Assembly: GCA_022836615.1 (NCBI GenBank)
Contig: MU405293.1
Coordinates: 1-64,000, forward strand
Source of the DNA: Annulohypoxylon bovei var. microspora
Lineage: Eukaryota > Ascomycota > Sordariomycetes > Xylariales > Hypoxylaceae
Direction of reading: 5' to 3'
Length of the DNA: 64,000 nucleotides
The notes below the pieces were generated by a model, which saw only the letters and a program-made list of their open reading frames with translations, was not told the origin of the DNA and did not search any database. Of the stretch, positions 1 through 13,059 are shown piece after piece. Within the stretch, counting starts at the first letter, position 1; every line of letters begins with the position of its first letter. A program made the position numbers and the translations under genes.

Positions 1-240
<240 letters not shown>

Positions 241-320
241 TATGTATTTTATTAAACGGTGAAAATATTATAAATAAAAAAGTAAAATACGAGGTTTTAA
301 ATAAATAATATACGAGGTTT

Positions 321-510
321 TATTTTAAATTTAAAAAATGATTTTTATAATATTAAATAAATAATTTAAAAAATAATTTTTATAATATTAAATAATTAAA
401 ATTATTTAAATTTAAAAAATGATTTTTATAATATTAAATAATTAAAATTATTTAAGTTTAAAATATAATTTTTACGATATTAAATAAATAAAATAAAAAA
501 TAATTTTAAT
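321..510. repeat. AT-rich tandem array, left part
   Basis: Successive near-copies of a unit of about 45 bases built around ATGATTTTTATAATATTAAA and AATTAAAATTATTTAAA. The same unit resumes at 6850 on the other side of the retrotransposon, so the array was one locus that the element split. C-to-T style variants between units suggest RIP. Confidence 0.8.
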
Positions 511-726
511 TATAACGGCGTTTAATTACCGTTACTTTTAAAATATATTAATAAAGTGATTAATTAATGTTTTAATTATAAAGTTAATATATAAGGATTT
601 TTTAAGGGAAATTATTTTGTAATTTCTTTTTTTTTAATTTTTTATTTTAAATATTTTTATTAATAAAATATATAATTTTATTATTATATAAGCTTTATCT
701 TAATTTAAGATTTATTTGTTATAATA
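511..726 (+). repeat. 5' LTR of the gypsy element (216 bp)
   Basis: Starts TATAACGGCG and ends GTTATAATA. It aligns end to end with 6634-6849 with differences that are mostly C/T or G/A. The canonical TG..CA ends appear as TA..TA, as RIP of TG and CA would give. Confidence 0.88.
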
Positions 727-3700
727 TAATATTTAAAATTATTTATTTATTTTATTTTTTTAATTTAAAGGCTTATTTTTAAGATTTTTTTTTTTTTTAA
801 ATATATAAATGTTTACATATTAATTTAATTTTTTTTAAGTTATAATATATTTAAAGTTTTATTTTTAATTTATATTTAATTTTTAAAAACTTTTATTTTT
901 TTAAATGAAATTTTTTATATTAATGGTTATAAAGCTTTATTTTTATTTATAATAAAATATTTCTTAATATTATTTATTTTATTATTAATTAATGATAATA
1001 TTTAAATTATTAAATAAAAATTTTAATGAAAATATTAAGTTATTTATTAATTAAATTAATTAATTAAAACTTACCTTTATTTTTTTAATTATATAATTTT
1101 AAATTAATGAATTTTCATTTACAATTAAAAAAAAGTTTTTAACTTTAAAAAAAATGTTAAAACTTTTAATAACTTGAAGAATTACTTGATTAATTATTTA
1201 ATAACGGGATTAAAAACTTATTCCTTCCTTTAAAAAAAAAAAAAAAAAAAAAACTCCGCCCATTAATAAATTTTTTAATTAAAGCAAATATACCTTTTAA
1301 TTAAATTTATAATAAAGTTTCACCACTTTATTTTTAAGGCTTAATATAATAAGGATAAATTTACTTTAAACCGTATTATCCGTTATTTTAAATAAATTAA
1401 TAACATTAAAAGATTAATTACGAATCGTTTTTTTTCCTTTTACTCCTTTTATTCCTTCTTTTCTTTTTACTTTCCTTGTTTCCTTTTATGCCCTTTACTT
1501 TTTCACCTTAATTCGTACGTTGCAAAACCCGGTCGTCCTTTTAATGGAATAAAATAATAAACCCGAAAAATCGGACAACCTTTAACACACCTTCGAAATA
1601 CAATTAATAATCTTATTTTTATTTTTATTAAAAATTTATATTAAAGACTTATATCCTTTGTTAAATAAATTAAATTTTATATTTAAAAAATAAAAAATAA
1701 ATATAAAAAATAAACTTTAAATTAATTAATAAAAATTCTTTAAGGAATATACTTAATTTACATAATTTTATTTATTTATTAAAAGTAAAATTAAATTAAT
1801 TTTCCGGTTTTTCTTTATTAAAAATAATATTAATTAATACACTAAAATTAAATAAATGTATAATTTATTAAAGTTATTATATAATAATTTTAACGTTAAA
1901 GCTTAAATTAAGGATAACTTTTATAAATTTAATATATAATTAAACGAATAATTTTTTAAGTTTTACGTACTTTTTATATCGTTAATAAATAAAAGGAAAA
2001 TCTTAATATTTAAATGGAAAAAAAAATTAAACCGTTAATTAACCATTAATTTTTATACTTAAACACTTCATTATTATTTAAATAAAAAAATAAAGTTTAC
2101 CGAATTTAAAGATTTTTATTTAATGTTAATTTAATAATGCGTTGAAATTATTTAAAAAAGAATTAATTTTATAATTTTTTAACTTTAATTTAAGGTTAAA
2201 GTTACTTTTAACGTTATGAAAATAATTTTTACCGGTTTTAACACTTTTTACTTAATTATAAAAATTATAATTTAAGCACGTACGAAAAAGCTTTTTTAAG
2301 CTTTTTTAATTCCTTGTTAACGTAACATTTTCGCAACGTTTAATATTAATTTAATTTATTACTTTTATAAGTAAAAAAGTTACTTTTTTAATAATTATTT
2401 AACGCGTAATGTAAAAGTTAAAATAATAATTATTATTTTAAAAAAAAAAATAATAAAATATAATAAAAATAATGTTAATTTAAAGTTAAAAAAAAACAAT
2501 GTTTAAATAAAATTTTTAATTTAAATTTTTTTTTATATATTTATTTATTAATATTTATTTTTATTAATTTTAATTTTTTTAACCTTATAATAAAAGGATT
2601 ATAATTTATAATTAATATATTAATTTACTTATAAAATGTAAATATAATAATAATAATATAAACGTTAATAAATATTAAAGTATAAACATATATAATTATT
2701 AATTAATAAAATATATATTTAATAATAAATATATAAAACTTTTTTACCATTTAATTTAATTAATCCATTATAATAAAAAACTTTAATAAATAAATTATTA
2801 ATTGAATTAATAAAGTAATTTATGTTAATATTTAAATGTAAAGTAAGAATTTTTATAATATATTTATTTTTTTAATAAATTTAAAGAATTATTTTTAATT
2901 TTAAATAATATTAAGGTTTAAATTTTTAATAAAATATAATATTATATTAAATAATTAATATTAATAATTGATTTTCTTTAAATTATTATTTTCCCATTAT
3001 TATTATACCTTTAATATTATATTAAAATTTTTTACCTTTTAAAAAAATATAAATAAAATTATATAAAAAAATATAAAACATTATAATTGCTTTTAATTTT
3101 ATGTTTTAAAAAAAAGGTAAATTATTATAATATTTATATATTTTATAATAATCTTTATAATTAAAATAAATTAATAACTTTTTGTTACTATCCTTTTTTT
3201 TCTTTTTTAACTTTTTATTAAACCCCCGATATATTTTATATTATTATTTATTATAAATATTTATTTAATTTTAAACTTAACATTTATTAAAAAAATATTA
3301 TGTTTTTAATAAAGTTTTAACGTAATTTATAAGTTATTAAACATTTTTATTTTATTTTATTAAAAGCTTAATTTAACTTTTAAAGAAAAGTTATAATAAA
3401 AAAATAATTTTATCCGAAAGTAAATTATAAAAAGGTTCCCTTTTTACTTATATAATTTAATTGAAATGTTTTTAAAAAAAAATAATAATTTATTACCACC
3501 CCATTAACCCTCCAATTATAAAATAAACTTAAAAAAAAATATTAATTTTATTAAATTATACCTTTTTTATAATATAAATATAAAACACTTATAAACCTTA
3601 AAAAAATACTTATTAAATTACTTATATAAAAAATAAATCGTATTTAATATAATTGAATATAAATTTTTTGTTTTTTTTATAAAAAAATTAAAAAATAACT

Positions 3701-3989
3701 TAAAATTTTATATTAATTATTAAAAATTAAACACTTACATTAAAAAAAATCATTATTTTTTCCCTTTAATTAATAAAACATTAAAAAGGATCTTTAAAGT
3801 TAAAATCTTTATAAAATTTAATATTTATTAAGCTTTCCATTATATTAAAATGAACCTTATTTTAAAAAATTTTATTATTTTTTAAATTTATTTTAAATCA
3901 TATAAATACCGCGTACTCCCTTTTAAATTAAGTAATAAACTTAATATATTTCAAAAATATATTAATTAAGTTTTTTTCTTATTTTTTAA

Positions 3990-5680
3990 CGACTTTTACA
4001 TAACGTATATAAATGATATTTTAATTTATTTAAAAAACTTATTTTTTCATAAATACCACATATAATAAATATTAAAACGCCTACGTTCCATTAGCTTATA
4101 AATTAATATTTAAAAGAATAAATTTTCGGTTATAAAAATTAAATTTTTAAAGTTTATTATCTTTATTTTTAACGTGGTTATTAATTAAAATAAAATTAAA
4201 ACAATTTAAAATTAAGAAATATCTTTCCGGGTTCGGGAATTTTAATCGTTTTTAAGCTTTTGTAATTTTTATTAACAATTTATATCGGAATATAATTAAA
4301 TTATAAAGCTTTTATATTTTTTTATTACCATTTCGCATTAAATTTAAACCAACGAACATATTAAAACGTTTAAAGCATTAAAAATAACCTTAACCACTTT
4401 TCCAATTTTAAAACACTTTTATAAAAATTAAAAAACCAAGTTAAAAACCGACGCCTTTAATGAGGTAATTTCCGAAACTTTTTTATAATTAAATAAGTTA
4501 AAGGATTAACATTTAATAGCTTTCTTTTTTAAAATAATAATCCTTTTAAAATGTAATTATTTTATTTATAATAAAAAGCTTTTTATTATTATAATAATAA
4601 TAAAACTTTAAGAATATATATTCGTTTCGTTAAATAATAAATTTAATATATTTATAAATTATTAAATGTTATAATATTTTATTATTAAAAAAACATTAAA
4701 CTTTCGTTAAATCGGTTAAAATAAACATTTGTTTTAATTTAATTACGAGTTATATTATCGTTTAAAAAAAGAAAATATAATAATTAATGTTTTATTTTAA
4801 AAAGTAATTAATTTAATTATTTAAAAAGCAATTAAAAAATATAATTAATCCGTTATTTTATTACCTTTTTTAATATTTTATAATAAAATAAATCCTTTAT
4901 AACCTTTAATTAATAAACCTTTAATGAACTTATTATCCTTTAACTTTTAATGTATTTTAATTATAATAAAAGTTTTTAAAAAAAAATTACTTTAAAGTAT
5001 TAAATTAATTAACGCCATTTTAATGGTTAATCGGAACGCCATTAAATTAAAAATATAACACGAACGGGTTAAAAAAAGAAAAAACGGGTACATTTTACGG
5101 GATGGATTATTACTTTTAAAAAAAAAATTAATGGTTTTAAATAATAAGAAATTTTACATTAAATTATGCGATGAATTCCATCGTTTTTTAAATCGAACGT
5201 ATTTAAATCGAAATAAAATGCGTGTAATAATATTAAAAAAGTATTCGTGGTTTAATATAAAAACGTTTATAAACCATTATTACGTTTATTATAAATAATG
5301 TTAAAAAAGTTAAAACCTTAAAATTAAATTAATAAATTTATTTTAATTATTTTTTATTAACGAATAAATGTAATAATATATTTTAATAAATTTTAAATTT
5401 ATATTCTTTAATTACGAAAAATTCGATTTAATTTTAATGATTATTAATTAATTAAGTAAAAAATCTTTTTTATTACTTATGTATAAAATTTATATCGCCG
5501 CGTAATTTATAAACTTATATTATAAATACGTTTAACGTATTTATAAAACTTTTAAAACAATTACATTTAATAAAAATCCTTAATTTATAACCGTTTTTTT
5601 AAACGAATTAATTAAGTTCATTAAAATAAACTTTCATAAATTAATAATGGAGCATTTATAATTTAACGGTTAAATAAAAA
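3990..5680 (+). pseudogene. Relic pol domains: RT, RNase H, integrase
   Basis: At 4003-4038 the plus strand still reads TYINDILIYLKN, the RT catalytic YxDD box with the first Asp changed to Asn (GAT to AAT). At 4366-4476 the frame resembles the RNase H start of gypsy elements, with a recognisable TDA triplet and an ALK..LTT.PIL.HF-like lead. At 5167-5295 an integrase zinc-binding segment is visible, where the CxxC cysteines now read Tyr (TGT to TAT). From 5420 to about 5680 the integrase core can be followed with many stops. All changes are the transition type expected of RIP. Confidence 0.8.
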
Positions 5681-6617
5681 TTTTTAATTAATTTATTTAA
5701 ATAAAATTATAACTTTTTATAAATTATTTTTAAAATAATTAATTAAAGATATTATTTTATTTAAATTTTACGTACGTTATTTAACCGCATTTAAATACAA
5801 GGCTTTTTTTTATAAAAATGGAAATAGGATTTATTTCGAAGATAATTTTTAATTAATAAACTTATATTTATAAATTTAAAACCCTTTAAAAAAAACTTAA
5901 CCGCATCGTTATTTAATTGTTAATAAAACGTTAAACTTTTATTATATAATGAACTTGTAAAAACTTTTTATTAACATAAAATCATTAAAACGAATAAATT
6001 AATAAAAAAAAACGATTAATAAATTAAATAATAAGCGATTAAATATATATTCGTAAAAGTAATTAATAAATAAATTACTTTTATAACGGTTTAAATTATT
6101 TAATAATAAGTTTTTTTAAAATATTAATAAAGTTTTATCGTAACGTTTTTAAAATTAATTTACCTTCGAATATAAAAATTTATCGAATTTTAAACATAAA
6201 CCAATTAATTAAAACCTTAAATAACTTAATCTTAAAATAAGTAACAAATCCCCCGCTCTTAATAAAAATTAACGGGAAATAAAAATACGAAATATTTAAA
6301 ATATTAAATTTTAAACTTTTTAAAAAAAAACTTTAATATAAAATGAATTAAGTAAATTATAACTTTAATTTAACGTGGTACCCTTTTAAAAACTTTTTTA
6401 ATACGTTAATTAAAATAAAAAACTTTTATAATTTATATTTTAAAACCGTTGGTTCCCCGGCTAAATTCCGGTAATAAATTAAAACCGTTATAAAAAATAA
6501 AATATTAAAAATAATAAATAAAAACGATTTACCCATTATAAAAAAAAAAGAAATTAAAAAAATAAACCGTAAATATATTAATAAATAATTTATTTTTTTC
6601 ATAAATTAAATTTTTTT

Positions 6618-6633
6618 TTAAAAGGAGGAATTA
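6618..6633 (+). other. Polypurine tract of the gypsy element
   Basis: The purine run TAAAAGGAGGAA sits immediately upstream of the 3' LTR, the position where plus-strand DNA synthesis is primed in LTR retrotransposons. It fixes the element's orientation as plus. Confidence 0.65.
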
Positions 6634-6849
6634 TATAACAACGTTTAATTACCGTTACTTTTAAAGTATATTAACGAAACAATTAATTAATATTTTAATT
6701 ATAAAATTAATATATAAAAACTTTTTAAAAAAAACCATTTCATGATTTCTTTTTTTTTAATTTTTCACTTTAAATATTTTCATTAATAAAATACATGGTC
6801 CCGCCATTACATAAACTTTATTTTAATTTAAGATTTACTTGCCGTAATA
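6634..6849 (+). repeat. 3' LTR of the gypsy element (216 bp)
   Basis: Same length as the 5' LTR and less T-rich at several sites (for example GCCGTAATA at its end against GTTATAATA in the 5' copy). The two copies therefore decayed independently. Confidence 0.88.
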
Positions 6850-7030
6850 TTAACGATATTAAATAAAATGAATTATTTTTATTAAAATTATTTAAGTTTA
6901 AAAAATGATTTTCACGATATTAAATAATTAAAATTATTTAAATTCGAAAAATAATTTTTACGATATTAAATAAATAATTTAAAAAATAATTTTTATAATA
7001 TTTTAAAAATAATTAAAATAATTTAAAAAT
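6850..7030. repeat. AT-rich tandem array, right part
   Basis: Continues the array seen at 321-510 (GATATTAAATAATTAAAATT units). It retains more C and G, for example TTCACGATATT. The array fades into less AT-rich DNA by about 7.3 kb. Confidence 0.75.
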
Positions 7031-8436
7031 AATTATTTTAAAAAAAAAAGTTTTTTTAAAAAAAAATAATTTTAAAGAAATTATAAAAATGAAGGTAATT
7101 TTTAAAATGATTTTAACGTTTAAGAATAATTTTTAAAAGCGATTAATTATACGAATGTACCTTCCCACCAAATTTGTATGGTAAGGTACTTAAATCGAAA
7201 CGAAATATTTTATTATAGGAAATAATTATTTAATAAGAATAATTCCCAAAACACCCTTTTTCCTGCTACGGTAATTTCTTAATCGTTAATTTCCATTCAT
7301 CAACTTTAAAATTTTCTTAAGACAACATCAGGTACTCATAACATAAGATCATGAAAGATATAATAAATATATTTCTAATAAGAACTATCATATAGAACAC
7401 TTGAAAGTTAAACACTCCTCCTGATCTCATCCAATCCAAGCATGGCCCACCAATGAAGGTCATGGGGGTCTGAATATGAGTTAACTATCGGCAACAATAA
7501 TTGGAAATTTGAGCCATGATTTTTCTACCTTCAATGAAGATGGAATCAATTCATCACCCCATCTCTAGAATATGCATGTACTATGCGACGTACGATCGAT
7601 CGGTTGGAGTTTCCAGGCGTCGCCTGCATCATGCACCGAACCCCGTGGCTAAACTGCTTGGGTGAAAAGACTCCCGCGTGTTCCGGAATTTGCAGCTGTT
7701 ACTAAGGGGCATACATGTATGTTACACGTGCGATACGAACAGCAACATACCATTAAGTAGTAGGCTAGCAGGGAGCTAGTAGAATATCCAATGACTTGGG
7801 CGTCCCTGGCTGCGGGGATCAACGGTGACAAATCCCATCGCAATGGTTGCGTCGTCTCGACTTCACCACTCCTGTCCTGATAGTCCTAGAGGCGAATCCC
7901 CATCAACTAAAGGTTAGCCTTCTACGTAATCATGAGCAAAGCTTCTAGGATGTCTCGGCTCGACTTCCCACCAATAATGGCACCTTTCTCGACACTATTG
8001 TCGGCTTTCGCGGAGCTGACGTCGTTACTTGCTATCATTCCTGGTTTCTTTCACTACCTCCTTTGTGCTAAGAGACGTGACGAGCGAAACAAAGCAGCAG
8101 CAGTTTACTTGGCGTTTCCATCCCGCAAGCTCCTCCCCGGAAGAATGCGCATGCTAAACAGTTAAGCTATCACGTTCAACTAGGTGTTTGCTTGAGTTGA
8201 AAAGTCTATCTGTACAGCTAGTCGGGAAGTCCTCCGTATTACGGTTGGATCTGTCAAATCTTATGAATATAGCTAATAGTGTGGATGTTAAACTGTGAAA
8301 GGTTCTTTGTTTTTCCGTTGCGGGACTTTCACGAGCTTTGGCATAGAGGACATTTCTGCTTCTCATATAGGCTTGTGATTCTCGACGGAGGAAGCAGACT
8401 ACATAGGCAACTCTCTCGCTGCTTAGATCGCGAGCC
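7031..8436. other. Isochore boundary and upstream region of the H+-ATPase gene
   Basis: Base composition moves from AT-rich to near-balanced between about 7.1 and 7.4 kb. Only short open frames in mutual conflict are present (for example 7649-7843 and 7932-8165), none with recognisable domains or splice structure. The last several hundred bases presumably hold the promoter and leader of the ATPase gene; no specific site could be named. Confidence 0.5.
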
Positions 8437-11400
8437 ATGGACTACCTGTCTCACCAAAGAGAGCACGGCGGGCCCGCTGAAGACGACGTCGAAGCTCAGG
8501 GAGCCAGTCACTCTAATGGGACCAATTATCAGAGTGAACAGCATGGCGGCGGTCAGATCGCCGAGCATAGCGGCAATCCGAGTAGCGAGCATATCAAATT
8601 CGGAGAGTTCCGCATGAAAGAACCGGTCAAGAGCTCAGACCTGAACGAATATGAGGCGCTCGATCGGTTCATCACCACCTTCGATGTCGAGCGCAGGGCG
8701 AGTCTCGCAAGCGGTGTTAGCAAAAGACGCAAGCAGCCAAAATGGTGGCAGTTCTGGAAATCTAGAGATGGCGAACTGGAGGACGAGCCTCAGCCTACCG
8801 AAGTTGGCAAGCCGCCGGACTCGTGGCTCGAAACCGAGATCCAGTACGGGTTAACCGCCGCCCAAGTGGAAGAACGGCGCAGGCGGTTCGGCTGGAATGA
8901 GCTGATGGCTGAAAAGGAGAACATGTTCGCCAAGATTCTCAGTTATTTTCAAGGGCCTATCCTTTATGGTGAGCAAGATCCTCCGCTAGTGCTGCTGGTC
9001 GACCCATGTATCTGATGCCACTGAAATGGATCCTGACAAGTGGTCTAGTTATGGAAATCGCCGCATTACTGGCCGTGGGCTTGGGCGACTGGATAGACTT
9101 CGGCGTCATTATTGGCATTCTCTGCCTTAACGCGTTCGTCGGCTTTTACCAGGAAAAACAAGCAGCAGATGTTGTAGCAAGTTTAAAGGGTGATATCGCC
9201 ATGCGAGCCCATGTTGTGCGCGATGGTAGGGATGAGCAAATCCTAGCTAGAGAATTGGTTCCTGGCGATATTGTAAGTGTTGCTCTTAGCCTACCATTAA
9301 GTAGCAAACATACTTCTTTCTTCATTATTTCCCATTGATATCCATCCACTAGGAATAACGAGTACCTAGACATTTAAGCTTACTGCATTTAGTTGATTAT
9401 CCAAGAAGGACAAACCGTTCCAGGTGACGCCCAGTTGATTTGCGACTATAGCAGACCGCACGATTTCGAACAATTTAAAGAACTAAGAAACGAGGACAAG
9501 TTTGGCGAAGAGGAAGAAACCAAAAACAATAACCAAAAGGCGAAGGAGCAGGAGAAGGGTGGAGATGACGATGACGACGAGTCGATTCATTATGGCGAGC
9601 CCCTGGTAGCTTGCGACCAGTCAGCTATTACCGGCGAATCCCTTGCTGTGGACAAATACATGGGCGACGTCTTGTATTACACGACTGGATGCAAACGAGG
9701 GAAAGCTTTCGCTATCATGACTACATCTGCAAAGTACTCTTTCGTAGGACGAACTGCGTCCTTGGTCCAAGGGGCTAAAGATCAAGGTCACTTCAAAGCC
9801 GTGATGGACAGCATTGGAACATCGTTGCTGGTGCTCGTTATGTTTTGGGTTCTTGTTGTATGGATTGGCGGCTTCTTCCATCATCTTAGGATCGCAGAAC
9901 CTCACGTGCAGAATCTTCTCCATTACACATTGGTGCTACTCATCATCGGAGTTCCTGTTGGTCTCCCTGTTGTTACTACCACGACACTCGCCGTGGGTGC
10001 AGCGTATCTAGCGAAGCAAAAGGCTATTGTTCAAAAGCTGACGGCTATCGAATCCTTAGCGGTAGGTGATCCTCGACCACTATCATTTTGATGAATATTC
10101 TGCTAAAAGATTTGATAGGGTGTGAATGTGCTCTGTTCTGATAAGACTGGCACGCTGACAGCGAATAAACTCAGCATTCGCGAGCCATTCGTCGCTGAAG
10201 GTCAAGATGTGAATTGGATGATGGCCGTCGCGGCCTTGGCGAGCTCCCATAACATTGCATCGCTTGACCCAATAGATAAGGTGACGATCACGACCTTGAA
10301 ACGTTATCCGAAAGCGCGCGAAATATTGCGACAGGGCTGGATCACGGACAAGTTCAAGCCATTCGACCCCGTCTCTAAGCGGATCACAACCGAATGCCAT
10401 CTGGGAGACGATCGTTATATCTGCGCCAAAGGTGCGCCGCGCGCTATTGTGAATCTGGCGAATGTCAGCGACGAGGTCCGTACCCTGTATAACCACAAAG
10501 CTAGGGAGTTCGCCCTCCGGGGCTTCCGCTCCCTGGGCGTGGCGTATAAGAAAAACGACGAGCCGTGGGTTTTGCTAGGACTATTGTCTATGTTCGACCC
10601 GCCTCGCGAAGATACGGCGCAGACGATCATCGAAGCGGCGCATCTCGGCGTGCCCGTGAAAATGCTGACTGGCGATGCGATCGCCATAGCAAAAGAGACT
10701 TGCAAGATGCTCGGGCTGGGCACGAAAGTGTATAATTCCGAGAAACTGATACATAGCGGCTTGACGGGAACGGTTCAGCATGATCTTGTGCAACGCGCTG
10801 ACGGGTTCGCGGAGGTGTTCCCGGAACATAAATATCAGGTCGTTGAGATGCTACAACAGCGCGGTTCATTGACAGCGATGACGGGGGACGGTAAGACTCT
10901 CCTGAGAATAACTTATCCCAAACGAACGGCCAAAATAGAGGATCGCTAATATCTGGATCTCTTATAGGTGTTAACGATGCGCCATCTCTGAAAAAGGCTG
11001 ATTGTGGAATTGCTGTGGAAGGGTCGTCTGAAGCCGCCCAGGCGGCCGCTGATATCGTATTCCTGGCACCAGGACTTAGCACTATCATCTTATCTATCAA
11101 GACTTCTCGCCAGGTATACATATCCCCTAGCAGTTTACGCTGTCGATGAGGGTCTTCCAAAAAGGAACATGGCGTACATATCGACGTACCACGCTGACTT
11201 CTGAAATAGATCTTCCAGCGGATGAAAGCCTACGTGCAATACCGTATCGCGCTCTGTCTCCACCTCGAGATCTATCTGACGACGTCCATGGTCATCATCA
11301 ACGAGACCATCCGCCCGGACCTCATCGTCTTCATCGCGCTCTTCGCCGACCTGGCCACGGTCGCGGTCGCGTACGACAACGCCCACGTGGAGCCCCGGCC

Positions 11401-12070
11401 GGTGGAGTGGCAGCTGAAGAAGATCTGGGTCATCAGCGTGATCCTCGGCTCGCTGCTCGCGGCCGGCACCTGGATCATCCGGGGCACCATGTTCCTGACC
11501 AACGGCGGCGTGGTCCAGCGCTTCGGCTCCATCCAGGAGGTGCTGTTCCTCGAGGTCGCGCTGACCGAGAACTGGCTGATCTTCGTCACGCGCGGCGGCC
11601 GCACGTGGCCGTCGTGGCAGCTCGTCGGCGCCATCCTCGGCGTCGACGCCCTGGCCACCATCTTCGCGCTCTTTGGCTGGCTGTCCGGCAGCGGCGGCGG
11701 CGTTATGGAGACCACGCCGCAGACCTCCTTCCAGAACTCCCACAACGGCTGGACCGACATCGTGACCGTCGTCGTCATATGGGCGTACTCCATCGGCGTG
11801 CTGATCTTCATCGCCATCGTGTACCTCGCCCTCAACAGCTTCGAGTGGATCAACAACCTCGGCCGCAAGGAACGCAACAAGAAGGACACCCAGATCGAGA
11901 ACATCATCGGCCACCTTAACAAGCTTGCTGGTAAGCTACGTGTACAAGTTTGCGCGACAACTGTGATTAACTGACGTTTTTTTTTAGTCGAGCATGATAA
12001 GGACCCGAAGACCGGCCATGATAAGTATTTCATCGTGGAGAAGACGGCTGCCGACGAAGAAGACATCTAG
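8437..12070 (+). CDS. Plasma-membrane P-type H+-ATPase (PMA1-like)
   Basis: Seven exons: 8437-8968, 9049-9272, 9393-10061, 10119-10890, 10968-11113, 11210-11930, 11988-12070. All introns are GT..AG and the joined frame is open for 1048 residues. The enzyme couples ATP hydrolysis to proton export and sets the membrane potential used by nutrient symporters. Visible P-type marks: TGES (332-335) in the actuator domain, PVGLP in M4, phosphorylation motif CSDKTGT with Asp483, TGDGVNDAP near 730-738, and AYDN in M6, the proton-pathway Asp of fungal pumps. The protein is longer than the roughly 920-residue Neurospora pump because of an N-terminal extension and an acidic low-complexity insert (about 288-322, with DDDDDE) before TGES. 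Exon 6, holding most of the C-terminal membrane domain, is much richer in GC and C-ending codons than the other exons. It converges with the Rho GEF gene. Confidence 0.95.
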
Positions 12071-13059
12071 GGATTGAGTGGTGGTAATGAGGATGAGGAT
12101 GAGGATGAGGATGAATAGGTATGCGTGGATAATAGTGTACCATCTTGGTAAGGAGATCCTCGAGGGATTTCGAGGGGGTTGATGGAAAGAGGTAATTTAG
12201 GATGACGTATGTTTGTTCATATCGTCATCTGCTTTGAAAATGGAGTAGTTGGATGAGTGAGGCCATCACAATGAGTAGGTACCTAGGTACATACCTACGA
12301 GCAAGCGGAATGTTATCGATTCACACTACTTTCATAGTAATCTATGTACGATCTCCTCAATTACCTACCAGTAAAACGAAGAACAATTATATAATGTATG
12401 TAAATAATGCAAGATAAATACTAATTTATTAATAATGATTGATCTATAGTTCTACTATTAGGTACCCCCTGAGCGCAACAAGTTGCTTGACCGGGGTATC
12501 TGCCTAAGAACCGATTTCTAAGTTCAAGAAGCACTCTATATGAGATAGTTCAACCATGTAAACATAAACGGACAACAAATAGTTGGCATCGGAAAAGGGT
12601 ATACTATGAATTGATATCAGCCGCGCCTACATGACACCTATCGCCAAAGACAACAGTGATCCATCCTATTTTGTCTCGTCTCCTCTCGACCACGCGGCGA
12701 AGAGAAGAGACCAACTAGCAGCTCAAGAATAGCTCCAAAAAGCCCTAAGCCACACGTAACGCCCATGTCCGTGATACAAATTCATCTCGTCCAGAAATTA
12801 ACCCGCTCCGTCGTTAGAATGAACCCCCGCCATTAAGACCGCCTTCTAGTGGTAGTTGGGAGGAGGGTAGTTTGGCTAGATAGGTATTCTTATCTAGCCA
12901 GATATCCATTTGAAGAGATGCTTTTTTCGTGCGCAGGTATGTGCTATAAAAACAAATATGCAACCTTTCCTTGCCATAGAGGCCCAAAACTATTCGATTT
13001 TCAAGCAATGATGATGCGTCGTCGTTCGATCGTTACTGATGCATATCGTTCGTTATCTC
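12071..13059. other. Convergent intergenic region; (GAGGAT)n in the ATPase 3' region
   Basis: A hexanucleotide run of GATGAG type lies at about 12086-12116, just past the ATPase stop. TAGGTAC-type short repeats follow near 12280-12300. Both neighbouring genes end here, so this holds their 3' untranslated regions. No open frame with domain or splice support was seen. Confidence 0.6.

Larger units (their letters stand above)
511..6849 (+). mobile_element. Full-length, RIP-decayed Ty3/gypsy LTR retrotransposon
   Basis: Two LTRs of exactly 216 bp (511-726 and 6634-6849) bound a 5.9-kb interior. The direct flanks are TTAAT (506-510) and TTAAC (6850-6854), a 5-bp target duplication differing by one C/T. 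A purine tract lies directly before the 3' LTR, so the element reads on the plus strand. Relics of reverse transcriptase, RNase H and integrase occur in that order, which is the Ty3/gypsy order and not Ty1/copia. The interior is full of stops created by transitions and no open frame survives; the element is inactive. It inserted into an AT-rich tandem array. Confidence 0.9.

Noticed and set aside
7649..8617. Short frames upstream of the H+-ATPase
   Set aside because: Mutually overlapping on both strands, several begin at non-ATG codons, and none has domain or splice support.
11135..12066. Long minus-strand frames of about 260 codons
   Set aside because: They are antisense to the GC-rich exon 6 of the H+-ATPase and open only because of strong third-position GC; no domains or splice sites.
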